NCBI GenBank assembly: GCA_022820825.1
Contig: JAJEEU010000097.1
Location: 1-64,000 of the forward strand
From: Vicinamibacteria bacterium
Lineage (GTDB): Bacteria > Acidobacteriota > Vicinamibacteria > Vicinamibacterales > UBA8438
DNA: 64,000 nt
Reading direction: 5' to 3'
The notes under the pieces were generated by a model, which did no database searches, was not told the DNA's origin, and saw only the letters and a program-made list of their open reading frames with translations. Shown in pieces: positions 15,962 through 24,666 of this stretch (positions are counted from its first letter, which is position 1; every line of letters begins with the position of its first letter). Made by a program: the position numbers and the translations under genes.

Positions 15962-16843
15962 TTAGTCCGCCCCGCTCAGCTCCGCGTACACCGCGGTCAG
16001 GAAGCGGGTGGGGTCGCCCCACTTGCCCTCGTACGACGCGGTGGTCCCGGCGGCCGCTACCTGCTCGTAGGTCATCCCCTGCTCCACCAGCTCCGCCACG
16101 CGGCCGGAGACGTCGATAACCATGTCGCGAAACTCCATGACGTCCTCGCGCGTCGAGACCTCGCCGTGGCCGGGCAGGATGAGCGTATCTGGGCCGGCGC
16201 GGCCGGCGATGATGCCCAGCGTCTCGATGGTGCCGGGCAGGCTCCCGCCGTTGTTGCGGTCGATCACCGGGAACGCGACCGTGCGGAACACGTCGCCGAC
16301 CACCATCACGTCGGAGCCCCGGAAGTGGATGACGCTGTCGCCGTCCGTGTGCGAGGCGGGCACGGGGAAGATGTGCACCTCCTCGCCGTTCAGGTGGATC
16401 GTCACGTCCTCGCTGTAGGTGAAGGCCGGCAGCGCCACCTCCGGCATGGTCTCCGCCAGCCGCAGGCGCACGCGGTCCTGGGCCAGGATGAGAATGCCCA
16501 TGCGGCCGAGGTTCTCGTTGCCGCCCACGTGGTCGCCGTGGACGTGGGTGTTGATGAGGAAGCGGATGTCGCCGTTCGAGATGCCGCGGATCGCCGCCAG
16601 GATGCGATCGGTCAGCGGGGCGAACTGGTCGTCGACCATGATGACGCCGTCGTCGCCCACGGAGAGGCCGACGTGGCCGCCGCGTCCCGACACGTAGTGC
16701 ACGGTCCCGCGCACGTGGTGCGCGGCGATCTCCACCGCATCCCAGTCGACGTCGCCCCGCTGCGCGCGCGTTGCGACGGTGAGCAACACGGCCGGCAGAC
16801 CCACCAGTAAACCGAGACGAAACCATGTCGTGCTTGTCAGCAT
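15962..16843 (-). CDS. secreted metallo-beta-lactamase-fold hydrolase
   Basis: This 293-residue exported enzyme has the metallo-beta-lactamase fold. The zinc-binding signature is THVHGDHVGGNENLG, with further ligands in PASHTDGDSVIH, VMVVGDVF and LILPGHGEVS. A signal peptide (LGLLVGLPAVLLTVATR) precedes the domain and the start follows a GGGGGAAGAAG site. It lies between a DUF5916 outer-membrane protein and an NHL propeller with gaps of 12 and 24 bases, so the three are probably co-transcribed. The general fold is certain; lactonase, quinoprotein-associated hydrolase or other substrates cannot be separated. Confidence 0.87.
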   Translation of the reverse strand: MLTSTTWFRLGLLVGLPAVLLTVATRAQRGDVDWDAVEIAAHHVRGTVHYVSGRGGHVGLSVGDDGVIMVDDQFAPLTDRILAAIRGISNGDIRFLINTHVHGDHVGGNENLGRMGILILAQDRVRLRLAETMPEVALPAFTYSEDVTIHLNGEEVHIFPVPASHTDGDSVIHFRGSDVMVVGDVFRTVAFPVIDRNNGGSLPGTIETLGIIAGRAGPDTLILPGHGEVSTREDVMEFRDMVIDVSGRVAELVEQGMTYEQVAAAGTTASYEGKWGDPTRFLTAVYAELSGAD

Positions 16844-16855
16844 CTTCTTCCCCCG

Positions 16856-19294
16856 CTATAAGCGGAACAGGCGGTTCAGCTTGACGACGAAGCCGCGGTT
16901 GCGCAGGCCGTCGACACGGATCGGCCTCAGCCCGCCGACGTCGCGCTCCTCGGTGTATACCACGAACAGCTCGCTGCCCGGGCTGTATTCCCACCGCAGC
17001 CGGAGATTGTTGCTCCAGCGGTCGTTGCTCGAGTTGTACTGCACCAGTCCGCTGAAGAACATGCGCGGGTTGAACGCGAAGTTGAAGCGGGTGCTGACCA
17101 GCGTGGTATTGAAGTCGCCCTCCGGCAGGTCGATGTCGTTGAACGAGATGGTCGGCTCCACGGAAAACTGGTTCGACACGTTGATGCGGCCCTGGCGGTA
17201 CTCCAGCGTGCGGATGTCGCCGCTCCAGAAGGTGCCGGCCGTGAACGCCAGCCCGCCGCTGGCGCGGTGCTGCCCGCCCAGCGTGTAGGAGACCGTGCCC
17301 GCCGTGAAGCCGTAGCCGCCGACCGGCAGCACCACGTCCTTCGAGATCCGGAACGGCTCCTGCAGCAGCTCGTACGAGTTGGTCAGGCTCACCTCGAACT
17401 GGTCGCTGTTGTGGAACTCCGTCGAGAAGTCCACGGTCCGCTCGCGCGTCTCGACGAAACCCCGGTCGGCGGTGGTGAAGTAGTCGACGCCGGCTTCGAG
17501 CGCATAGCGGCGCACCAGCGCGCTGCCCTGCGGTCGCGGGCTGAAACGGCCGGACACGTTGGTGCGGCGGTAGTTGTCGCGCGTCATGAAGCCGATCTCC
17601 GGCAGGAAGTTCTCCTCGACCGCGATGTGGTTGACGGTCAGGCCGTAGCGGTCGCCGCCGTAGTCGAAGCGGCCCTGGTAGCTGGCGTCCCGGCCGTCGG
17701 CCAGCGGCGTCCGGGTGCGCGCGTAGTAGGTCACGAAGTCGAGGTTCTCGAAGAAGGAGAACGTGCCGTCCACGCCGTACGCCTGGCTGGAGCCCGGCCC
17801 GACCTGCGATACGGACCGGTTGGTGAAGATGCCCCCCACGCTGCTGCGCCGCAGGATGTCCCGCCGCAGACGCAGCACCGTGAAGTTCGTCGACGCCGTA
17901 CCTGCCTCGGGCGATTCTTCCGTCTGGATGCTGAGCGCGCCGACGTCGAAGGCGCCCGCCTTGCCCGTCATCCGCGCGCCGCCGTGGATCGGCACCACCA
18001 CCTGCACGTTGTTGGGGTCGCCCTCCAGGCCAATCCGCCGGCTGTAGAACAGCGTCGGCGCGTCGCTCGGCTCGCCGGGGCTGCCGGCGCCCACCCCGCC
18101 GCGCGCGAACCCGAAGATGCCCCGGCCCTCGAGGAAGAACTCCCGCTTCTCCGGAAAGAAGAGGCTGAAGCGGGTCAGGTTGACCTGCTGCTCGTCCACC
18201 TCGACCTGGGCGAAGTCCGTGTTGTAGGTGAAGTCTGCCGTCAGGTTCTCCGTGATGCCCATCTTCACGTCGGCGCCGAATGCGCCGCTGCCGTCGTTCT
18301 CCTGGATGGGAATGGAGTGCCGGTCGGTCGTCACGCCGCCGATGGCGTACGGCTTGATCTCGACCAGCCGGCTGGCTTCCGGAGGCTCGATGCCCACCAG
18401 CGTCGCACCCGCCGAGACGCGGAAGATGCCGGCCGCTCCGCGCCCGCCGCCGGCCGAGATCGGGATCCGCGTCAGGTACGTCCACTCGTTCTTGCGGCGC
18501 ACGCCGCGGCGCAACTGCACGCCCCAGAGCTGGGCGCCCCCGCCGCGGTAGCGGAGCGTCTTGAACGGTATCTCCATCTCCGCCGTCCAGCCGCCGTCGA
18601 AACGTCCCGTGCGCACGTCCCACACGGGGTTCCAGTCGCCGTTGGGATTGCCTTCGTTCGTGAACTGCTGGTCCGCTCGCGCGCCGAGCGGGTTCGTGTA
18701 GAAGTTGAAGCCGTTGCGGCGGTCGTAGAACGTGTCGAAGAAGACCGTGAACGTGTCGTTCTGCCGCAACTGGTTGGTATCGCGCCGCATCTCGTTGGCG
18801 ACCCATTCGCTCTCGGGCGCCGAGTCGTGCACGCGCGCCGACACGTACACGTTCTCCCCGTCGAACATGATCCAGGCTTCGGTCCGCTCGGTCGCGGGCG
18901 CGCCCTCCACCGGCACCTGTTGCAGGAAGTCCGTGATCGGCGGGACCGCGCCGTACACCTCCTCGTCGAGCACCCCGTCCAGCCGGATGCCAGTCGCGAG
19001 CCGGATGGCGCGGACCGTCGTCCGCCCGTCCGCGTCCCGGTTCATCACCGCCGGCCCGACCGGCGGCGGGGGCCCGTCGATGGCCGCGGCGAGCGCGGGA
19101 TCGATTGCGGTGGCAGTCAGGGCGCCCGGCGCAACCTGGCCCGGTCGGGGCCCTTCCGCCGCGGGAGAGGCCTGCGAGCGATCATCCTGCGCCTGCGCAA
19201 GAACGCCCCCGGTCGGGGAAAGTGGCAGCAGGAGCAGCACCAGCGCCGCGCGGGGAGTTGCGCGCCGAAAAGCAGCCCACGTAGCGATCGACAA
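16856..19294 (-). CDS. DUF5916 outer-membrane protein with CBM9-like N-terminal domain
   Basis: This 812-residue exported protein has an N-terminal carbohydrate-binding-family-9-like domain: IRLDGVLDEEVYGAVPP, FDGENVYVSARVHDS and FTVFFDTFYDRRNGFNFYT. It is followed by a long stretch of alternating beta strands with FSLFFPEKREFFLEGRGIF, typical of DUF5916 proteins. The tail ends in an aromatic/hydrophobic strand (RLFRL), as in outer-membrane barrels. It begins at a TTG (19294) because no ATG lies in frame before the signal peptide. First gene of the run with the metallo-hydrolase and NHL protein. Function unknown; a role at the cell surface with sugar or polymer substrates is a guess from the CBM9-like part. 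Confidence 0.82.
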   Translation of the reverse strand: MSIATWAAFRRATPRAALVLLLLPLSPTGGVLAQAQDDRSQASPAAEGPRPGQVAPGALTATAIDPALAAAIDGPPPPVGPAVMNRDADGRTTVRAIRLATGIRLDGVLDEEVYGAVPPITDFLQQVPVEGAPATERTEAWIMFDGENVYVSARVHDSAPESEWVANEMRRDTNQLRQNDTFTVFFDTFYDRRNGFNFYTNPLGARADQQFTNEGNPNGDWNPVWDVRTGRFDGGWTAEMEIPFKTLRYRGGGAQLWGVQLRRGVRRKNEWTYLTRIPISAGGGRGAAGIFRVSAGATLVGIEPPEASRLVEIKPYAIGGVTTDRHSIPIQENDGSGAFGADVKMGITENLTADFTYNTDFAQVEVDEQQVNLTRFSLFFPEKREFFLEGRGIFGFARGGVGAGSPGEPSDAPTLFYSRRIGLEGDPNNVQVVVPIHGGARMTGKAGAFDVGALSIQTEESPEAGTASTNFTVLRLRRDILRRSSVGGIFTNRSVSQVGPGSSQAYGVDGTFSFFENLDFVTYYARTRTPLADGRDASYQGRFDYGGDRYGLTVNHIAVEENFLPEIGFMTRDNYRRTNVSGRFSPRPQGSALVRRYALEAGVDYFTTADRGFVETRERTVDFSTEFHNSDQFEVSLTNSYELLQEPFRISKDVVLPVGGYGFTAGTVSYTLGGQHRASGGLAFTAGTFWSGDIRTLEYRQGRINVSNQFSVEPTISFNDIDLPEGDFNTTLVSTRFNFAFNPRMFFSGLVQYNSSNDRWSNNLRLRWEYSPGSELFVVYTEERDVGGLRPIRVDGLRNRGFVVKLNRLFRL

Positions 19295-19399
19295 CTCCGC
19301 ATCCTACACGATCGGTACTGTGCTACCCTGCCACCGATACCGGGGGGCGAACGCCGCCGCCGGATCAGCCCCCAACACGCGGAGAGGAGCACGGGCGCC

Positions 19400-21154
19400 A
19401 TGGAACGCAAGCAGACCGCTCTCGCAACCATCGTCGCCGCCGCGCTGGCGCTGGCGCCCACCGCCGCCTTGGCCGCCGACTACCATCATGTCCATATCAC
19501 GGCGCCCAGCCCGGCCATGGGCGTGGACTGGTACTCGGAGTACATGGGGTGCGAGCCGGTGGCCGACCGCGACGACGCCGCGACCTGCGGGGGCGTGGAG
19601 CTCGTGTTCGTGCCCCAGCCGACGAGCGGCGGCAGCCTGGGAACGGGCATCAACCACATCGGGTTCTCGTTCCCCGACCTGGACGCCAGGATGGCGGAGT
19701 TCGAAGCGGTCGGCGTGCGCGGGGCCGGCGTCCGCCTGCAGCGCTTCGAGGACGGGTCGACCGTGCGGGACATCCCCGGACTGTTCAAGATCGCGTTCAT
19801 CTTCGATCCCTGGGGCACGCGGATCGAGCTCGTGGAAGACATCGAGCGGCTCGGCTTCCACCACGTCCATCTCAGCGCGACCGACCCGGAAGCGACGCTG
19901 GCCTGGTACCGCGACGTGCTGGGCGGCGAGCCGGCAACACTCAGGGACAGGGTGGACGGCGTGGAGTTCGGCGACATCCTGTTCCTGGTCTCTGCACATC
20001 CGGAGGGCCCGCCGCCGGCCGCCACGCAGGGCCGGGCCATCGACCATCTCGCATTTGTCGTGCCGGACCTCGACGCGGAGGCGCCGAGGCTCCGCGAGCA
20101 GGGCGTGAGTTTCCAGGAGGAGCCGGCCGTACCGGCGAACGCCCGCACGGCGGCGCAGCGGGCCTTCATCAGCGGCCCGGACAACGTGCGGATAGCCATG
20201 GTGGAGACCGGATTCGCGGGCGTCGGCAACGAGCTGGCCGCCGCTATCCGCGGCAGCGACGCGCTGGGGCCGTACGACGTCCCGCGGACGTCCTGGGGCG
20301 AGCCCGACCTGCAGGGCATCTGGACCGGCAACCCCTCGCACGGCATCCCGCTGGAGCGCCCGGAAGGGGTCGACGCCGACGAGCTGACCCCGGAGGAAGC
20401 CATCGCGCGGCGCGAGGGCGGCACGCTCGGCAGCATCTGGGGCTACGACCGCGAATGGCGCGACATCACGCTCAGCTACGGCCACGCCGCCGTGTCCACG
20501 CAGGTGGCGATGATCGTCGACCCGCCGGACGGTCGGCTCCCGGCGCGTACGCCGTACGGGCAGGAGTTGTACGAACGGGTGCTGGGCAACTACGAGAGCC
20601 GCCCCTACGCCGGTCCCGAGAACGTACGCCCGGCCGCGCGCTGTCTCACGCGCGGCGCCCCGGGCATGATGATGCCGACCGTCTACAACAACGACCTGCA
20701 GATCGTGCAGGGACCCGGCTTTGTCGCGATCACCAAAGAAATGATCCACGAGACGCGGGTCATTCCGACGGCGCCGCGCGAGCGCCTTGGACAAGACCTC
20801 GACCTGTGGCTGGGCGACCCACAGGGCCGCTGGGAAGGCGACACGCTGGTGGTCGAGACTACCAACTTCGACGACCGGGTCTCCTCGATCGGGCGCCCCG
20901 TCTGGGCGTCGTCGAGCGACGCGCTCACCCTGACGGAACGTTTCCGGCGCATCGGTCCCATGACCATGGAGTACGAGTTCACGATCGACGATCCGAAGAT
21001 CTGGACGCGGCCCTGGACCGCCATGTTCCGGTTCGATCGCGATGATGCCCAGTACGAACTGGTCGAGTACGCCTGCCATGAGGGCAACTACGCGATGACC
21101 GGCATCCTGGCCGGCGGGCGCGCCGTGGAGGCCGCAGCCGCGGCGGAACGCTAG
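19400..21154 (+). CDS. fusion of a tandem VOC (glyoxalase-fold) domain and the RWEGDTLVVETTNF domain
   Basis: This 584-residue exported protein has two parts. Residues ~25-270 are two vicinal-oxygen-chelate modules: DYHHVHITAPSPAMGVDWYS and, after VEDIERLG, FHHVHLSATDPEATLAWYRD, with metal-ligand-like glutamates in RIELVED and AMVET. Residues ~290-584 are a full copy of the unknown secreted family: TSWGEPDLQGIWTG, MIVDPPDGRLPA, QGRWEGDTLVVETTNF, IWTRPWT and ACHEGNYAMTGILAG. The ATG at 19400 follows GAGAGGAG and precedes a signal peptide. The frame is continuous, so this is a true fusion. It is followed 40 bases later by a stand-alone family member. VOC enzymes handle small electrophiles or aromatic diols; no substrate can be named. 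Confidence 0.85.
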   Translation: MERKQTALATIVAAALALAPTAALAADYHHVHITAPSPAMGVDWYSEYMGCEPVADRDDAATCGGVELVFVPQPTSGGSLGTGINHIGFSFPDLDARMAEFEAVGVRGAGVRLQRFEDGSTVRDIPGLFKIAFIFDPWGTRIELVEDIERLGFHHVHLSATDPEATLAWYRDVLGGEPATLRDRVDGVEFGDILFLVSAHPEGPPPAATQGRAIDHLAFVVPDLDAEAPRLREQGVSFQEEPAVPANARTAAQRAFISGPDNVRIAMVETGFAGVGNELAAAIRGSDALGPYDVPRTSWGEPDLQGIWTGNPSHGIPLERPEGVDADELTPEEAIARREGGTLGSIWGYDREWRDITLSYGHAAVSTQVAMIVDPPDGRLPARTPYGQELYERVLGNYESRPYAGPENVRPAARCLTRGAPGMMMPTVYNNDLQIVQGPGFVAITKEMIHETRVIPTAPRERLGQDLDLWLGDPQGRWEGDTLVVETTNFDDRVSSIGRPVWASSSDALTLTERFRRIGPMTMEYEFTIDDPKIWTRPWTAMFRFDRDDAQYELVEYACHEGNYAMTGILAGGRAVEAAAAAER

Positions 21155-21194
21155 GTCGTCTCGTGTGCGGCGCCGGCCACTGAAAGGGGTGGAA

Positions 21195-22268
21195 ATGGCA
21201 CGCTTGCGCTACGTCGTCGGCCCGCTGGCAATCGTCGGTGCGCTCTTGCTGACCGGCGGCATCGCCGGCCAGGAGCTGCCGCCCTGGTCGAACGCTCCGG
21301 ACGGCTGGACGCCGGCGCTGACGCCATGGGGCGTCCCGGACCTGACCGGCATCTGGAGCAGCAAGCACGGCACGCCGCTGGAGCGGCCCGAAGAGTACGC
21401 CGGCCGCGAGTTCCTGACCGACGACGAAATCGCCGCGCTCAACGCCGCGCGGGCGCAAGCCGAGGTAGCGGGCGAGGTGGCGGGCCGGGACGTGCGCGCC
21501 TCGGCCGGCACGCCGGCCGACGTGGAGGGCGCCTACAACAACATCTTCAGCACCAACCTGGGCACGCGCTACAGCCGCACGAAGCGCACGGCGATGATCG
21601 TCGACCCGCCGGACGGCCGCCTGCCGCCCTACACGCCGGCGGCCGATCAGAGCCGACTGGTCCGCGAGGGACTGCGGGAGCAGGCGCGCGAGGACCGCGA
21701 GCGCGCCGGCGTGCCGTACTTCGTCGACCTCCGCTACCGCTACGACAACCCGGAGGACACCGGCATCCTGGAGCGCTGCCAGGGTGTCCGCATCCCGTGC
21801 ACGGGCGGCATCTGCGGCTTCAGCCGCATGGTGCAGGGACCCGACTCGCTGACGATCTACCACGAGCAGTCGTCCGGCGGCGGCGGCTACAGGCTGATCG
21901 CGCTGGACGGCCGGCCGCACCCGCCGGCCCACATCCGGCAGTGGCTGGGTCACTCGGTGGGCCGCTGGGAAGGCGACACGCTGGTGGTTGACACGACGAA
22001 CTTCACGCACCAGACGCCGTACCTGGGCTCCGCCGGGAACCTGCACCTCGTGGAGCGCTTCCGGCGCGTCAGCCCGGACCTCATCCAGTACCAGGTCACG
22101 GTGGAGGACGAGACGGTCTGGACCCGGCCGTGGACGATGGAGCTCGCGCTGATGCTGCAGGACAACGCCAGGAACCAGATCGGCGAAACCGGCTGCCACG
22201 AGGGCAACTACTCGATGACCAGCATGCTCGCCGGCGCGCGCCTGGAAGAAGCGCGCGGCCTGCGTTAG
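21195..22268 (+). CDS. secreted protein of the RWEGDTLVVETTNF family
   Basis: This 357-residue exported protein of unknown function starts at the ATG 21195 after AAGGGGTGG. The signal peptide (YVVGPLAIVGALLLTGGIAG) is followed by the family landmarks TPWGVPDLTGIWSSKH, AMIVDPPDGRLPP, LIALDGRPHPPAHIRQWLG, GRWEGDTLVVDTTNF, VWTRPWTMEL and TGCHEGNYSMTSMLAGARL. Extra cysteines (RIPCTGGICGFSR) are not shared by all paralogues. It lies behind the VOC fusion and is probably co-transcribed. Its stop codon sits inside a repeat fragment. Confidence 0.8.
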   Translation: MARLRYVVGPLAIVGALLLTGGIAGQELPPWSNAPDGWTPALTPWGVPDLTGIWSSKHGTPLERPEEYAGREFLTDDEIAALNAARAQAEVAGEVAGRDVRASAGTPADVEGAYNNIFSTNLGTRYSRTKRTAMIVDPPDGRLPPYTPAADQSRLVREGLREQAREDRERAGVPYFVDLRYRYDNPEDTGILERCQGVRIPCTGGICGFSRMVQGPDSLTIYHEQSSGGGGYRLIALDGRPHPPAHIRQWLGHSVGRWEGDTLVVDTTNFTHQTPYLGSAGNLHLVERFRRVSPDLIQYQVTVEDETVWTRPWTMELALMLQDNARNQIGETGCHEGNYSMTSMLAGARLEEARGLR

Positions 22269-22300
22269 CCGCCTGTGGCAAGACCCCGCGTCGCACCGAG
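22266..22300. repeat. 35-base fragment matching one end of the palindromic repeat at 60165-60326
   Basis: TAGCCGCCTGTGGCAAGACCCCGCGTCGCACCGAG differs at four positions from 60164-60198, with no gap. Only the left end is present; the palindromic centre and right end are missing. It overlaps the stop codon of the preceding gene and lies immediately before a two-gene stretch of clearly lower GC. Confidence 0.6.
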
Positions 22301-22320
22301 GTGAATTCACGGGTTTCGAC

Positions 22321-23064
22321 ATGCCAATCAGAGACAACTACATCCCGGTCCTCAAATCGATTACGCGGAGCCACGGCCAACGCCCTGCCACCGCCCAGAT
22401 TGGCCCGCAGGAATCCCTTCAGGAGACGATCTGGTATACAAGGGAATACGTCGTGAACAACACGACGGAACATTTTCGATATGACTACTACTGGAACGCG
22501 CTATCGCGCGCGCTCACCCGACTCCGCTTCGACCCCGGCGACCGCCGGATTGTCCACTTGGACATCGCTTGCGGCGCCGGAGTCTTCTCTTGGGTCGTGT
22601 ACGACCACATGGCGGCGCCGGACACACCGAACCCCGACTACGTGGACTACTACGGTTATGATCACTGCGCCGCCATGATTGAGTTGGCCGGCCTGTTCCT
22701 GGAACGCTTCCCAGACCGGTACGAGTTCAAGGGTTTCTCCGACCTTGAGGAAATCTCGACGACCTTGGAAGAGGAAGACTTTTCCAACTGCGATGTCGTG
22801 GTCACGTTCGGCTACGCCTTGCTCCAGGTGCTTGATGACCCCGCTGCCTTGGGCAACTTCGCCTCAATAATCTCTGGTGTTTTTCCGTCACGCTCCTGCA
22901 TCATGGTAGCTGCCGACGCGCACAACGACCACGCGACACGCGCTGCTTTTCGCGGCCAATGTGACGCGCTCGAGAACGCGCTCAACGACGCGGGAATCGT
23001 CCTCGAAAACCGTCAGGCAACCCAGATGGGTAGCGTGATGTTTGCTCGTCTCACGATGGAATAG
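22321..23064 (+). CDS. class I SAM-dependent methyltransferase
   Basis: This 247-residue protein has the glycine-rich SAM-binding motif HLDIACGAGVFSWVVYDHM, then YYGYDHCAAMIELAGLFLE (acidic end of strand 2) and DVVVTFGYALLQVLDD (motif IV region). No signal peptide. The methyl acceptor is not evident. GC is well below that of neighbours: by hand count 28 of 60 bases at 22441-22500 are G or C, against 39 of 60 at 21961-22020. It lies four bases upstream of an AlkB-like oxygenase gene, recalling the domain pair of eukaryotic ALKBH8, which modifies tRNA; equivalence is not shown. Probably acquired by transfer. Confidence 0.75.
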   Translation: MPIRDNYIPVLKSITRSHGQRPATAQIGPQESLQETIWYTREYVVNNTTEHFRYDYYWNALSRALTRLRFDPGDRRIVHLDIACGAGVFSWVVYDHMAAPDTPNPDYVDYYGYDHCAAMIELAGLFLERFPDRYEFKGFSDLEEISTTLEEEDFSNCDVVVTFGYALLQVLDDPAALGNFASIISGVFPSRSCIMVAADAHNDHATRAAFRGQCDALENALNDAGIVLENRQATQMGSVMFARLTME

Positions 23065-23068
23065 AACA

Positions 23069-23743
23069 ATGGTCTCCAATGGTCAGTTGAGTATGTTCGA
23101 AGCCGAAACCTCCGCCGTGCCCCTGCAGTTGCCTGAGCACCTCAACTACGGCATTGACGAGATCGGGATGCACGGCATTACCGAGATACACGGTCTGTAC
23201 TATTACAATGGGTTTCTGGACACACCCGCTCAACGCGCGTTGATCGACTGCATTGACGCTGAGCCGTGGCGAAAGGACCTGGATCGTCGCGTGCAGCACT
23301 ACGGTTGGCGCTACGACTACCGAACACGAACGGTGACAGCCGATATGGACCTCGGGCCGTTGCCGGATTGGGTTCAGGAGGTGGCGGCGAGGCTGCACAC
23401 GGAAACGAGACTCTTCGATCGCGTTCCAGATCAGGCCATCGTCAACGAATACCGGCCAGGGCAGGGAATCGCCTTGCATGCGGACCGGCAATGTTTCGGC
23501 GACACGGTGGCCACTCTATCGTTAGGCGATGATTGGGAAATGCGGCTGCGGCCAGTAGGGGCACGAGCGCAGGATGACAGGCGGATCATGCTCGCCCGAG
23601 GATCCGTGCTTATTCTGACTGGCGATTCACGATCACGCTGGATGCACGGCATAGACAAGCGTCGGACGGAAAAGAGCGCCATCGGCCAACGTGACCGCCG
23701 GCGGCGTTTGTCGTTGACTTTCAGGACCATGCTTGCTCCATAA
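23069..23743 (+). CDS. AlkB-like 2-oxoglutarate/Fe(II) dioxygenase
   Basis: This 224-residue protein matches the AlkB fold: GLYYYNGFLDTPAQRALIDC, RRVQHYGWRYDYRTR, AIVNEYRPGQGIALHADRQC (the HxD iron ligands), TVATLSLGDDWEMRLRP and MHGIDKR (distal His). The arginine pair in RRRLSLTFR should bind 2-oxoglutarate. Such enzymes remove alkyl groups from nucleic acids or hydroxylate tRNA. The start used is the ATG 23069, four bases after the methyltransferase stop; an upstream in-frame start would overlap that gene. GC is lower than the chromosome around it. Confidence 0.85.
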   Translation: MVSNGQLSMFEAETSAVPLQLPEHLNYGIDEIGMHGITEIHGLYYYNGFLDTPAQRALIDCIDAEPWRKDLDRRVQHYGWRYDYRTRTVTADMDLGPLPDWVQEVAARLHTETRLFDRVPDQAIVNEYRPGQGIALHADRQCFGDTVATLSLGDDWEMRLRPVGARAQDDRRIMLARGSVLILTGDSRSRWMHGIDKRRTEKSAIGQRDRRRRLSLTFRTMLAP

Positions 23744-23832
23744 GGGCACCCCGCGATGAGATTCGAGCGTCACGTCCGGATCTCGCACGGGTAGGCCTGA
23801 TACGCGGCGCGGCCCCGCGCTAGAGTAGTTGC

Positions 23833-24663
23833 ATGAGTCGTGCGCCGCACGCGCCGGCGGATCCGTATCTGCTGGGCACCGACCCGGAGGAAGCGCGGCG
23901 CCTCGAGACGCAGCACCGCCTGTGGGCGGACGCCACGCGCGACCTCTGGGACCGCGCCGGATTCGGGCCCGGCGCGCGCCTGCTCGACCTCGGCTGCGGA
24001 CCGGGATTCGCCGCCCTCGAGCTGGCCGGGCGCGTGGGCGCCGCGGGCAGCGTGCTCGCCGTCGACGAGTCCGACCGCTTCATCGCCAGCCTGGCCCGTG
24101 AAGCGCGGCGGCGCGGGCTCGCGCAGCTTGCGGCGCGCGTGGAGCGCGTCGAGGAGCTGCGGCTGGAGCCCGGCGCGCTGGACGGCGCTTTCGTGCGCTG
24201 GCTCTTCTGCTTCCTGCCCGATCCGGCGCAGGTCATCGACCGGGTCGCAAGCGGATTGCGTCCCGGCGGCCGGCTGGTGGTCTGGGACTACCTCAACTAC
24301 CGCGCGACGACGCTGCAGCCGCGGAGTCCGGCCTTCGACCGCGTGCTCCGCGCGGTCGCGGAGAGTTGGCGGCGCAGCGGGGGCGACCTGGACGTCGGCG
24401 GCCGGCTGCCGGGGCTGATCGCAGAGGCCGGCTGCCGCCTGCTCGACCTGGCGCCCCTGGTACGGTTCGTCAGGCCGGGCACGGCGTTCTGGGACTGGCC
24501 GACGCAGTTCTTCTTCAGCCATGTGCCGCGGCTGGTCGAAGCAGGCCTGCTGTCGGAGGCGGAGCGGCGCGCGTTCGAAGACGAGTGGCGCGCACGCGAG
24601 CGGGAACCGGGCGCCTTCCTGCAGGCGCCGCCCATGATCGGCATCATCGCCGAGAAGGAATAG
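23833..24663 (+). CDS. SAM-dependent methyltransferase (Methyltransf_11/25 type)
   Basis: This 276-residue cytoplasmic protein shows classic class I methyltransferase motifs: RLLDLGCGPGFAALELAGRV (motif I), VLAVDESDRFIASLAREA (motif II), ALDGAFVRWLFCFLPD (motif IV) and LRPGGRLVVWDYLNYR (motif post-IV). It resembles small-molecule or quinone/lipid methyltransferases, but no substrate-specific feature is visible. Base composition is high-GC like the core genome, so it is not part of the transferred methyltransferase-AlkB pair just upstream. It converges on the next gene with a three-base gap. Confidence 0.8.
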   Translation: MSRAPHAPADPYLLGTDPEEARRLETQHRLWADATRDLWDRAGFGPGARLLDLGCGPGFAALELAGRVGAAGSVLAVDESDRFIASLAREARRRGLAQLAARVERVEELRLEPGALDGAFVRWLFCFLPDPAQVIDRVASGLRPGGRLVVWDYLNYRATTLQPRSPAFDRVLRAVAESWRRSGGDLDVGGRLPGLIAEAGCRLLDLAPLVRFVRPGTAFWDWPTQFFFSHVPRLVEAGLLSEAERRAFEDEWRAREREPGAFLQAPPMIGIIAEKE

Positions 24664-24666
24664 CCG

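Noticed and set aside
15318-18806. 1162-codon open frame on the minus strand
   Set aside because: It is a shadow of the DUF5916, metallo-hydrolase and NHL genes in another frame. The translation is arginine/alanine-rich with no domain, as expected in GC-rich DNA.
17267-19399. 5' half of a 1295-codon plus-strand frame ending at 21154
   Set aside because: Only the part from 19400 shows a signal peptide, ribosome site and domains. The upstream part is antisense to the DUF5916 gene.
22321-23743. Methyltransferase-AlkB pair as a restriction-modification system
   Set aside because: There is no endonuclease or target-recognition domain next to it, and the methyltransferase shows no DNA-methylase NPPY or DPPY motif.
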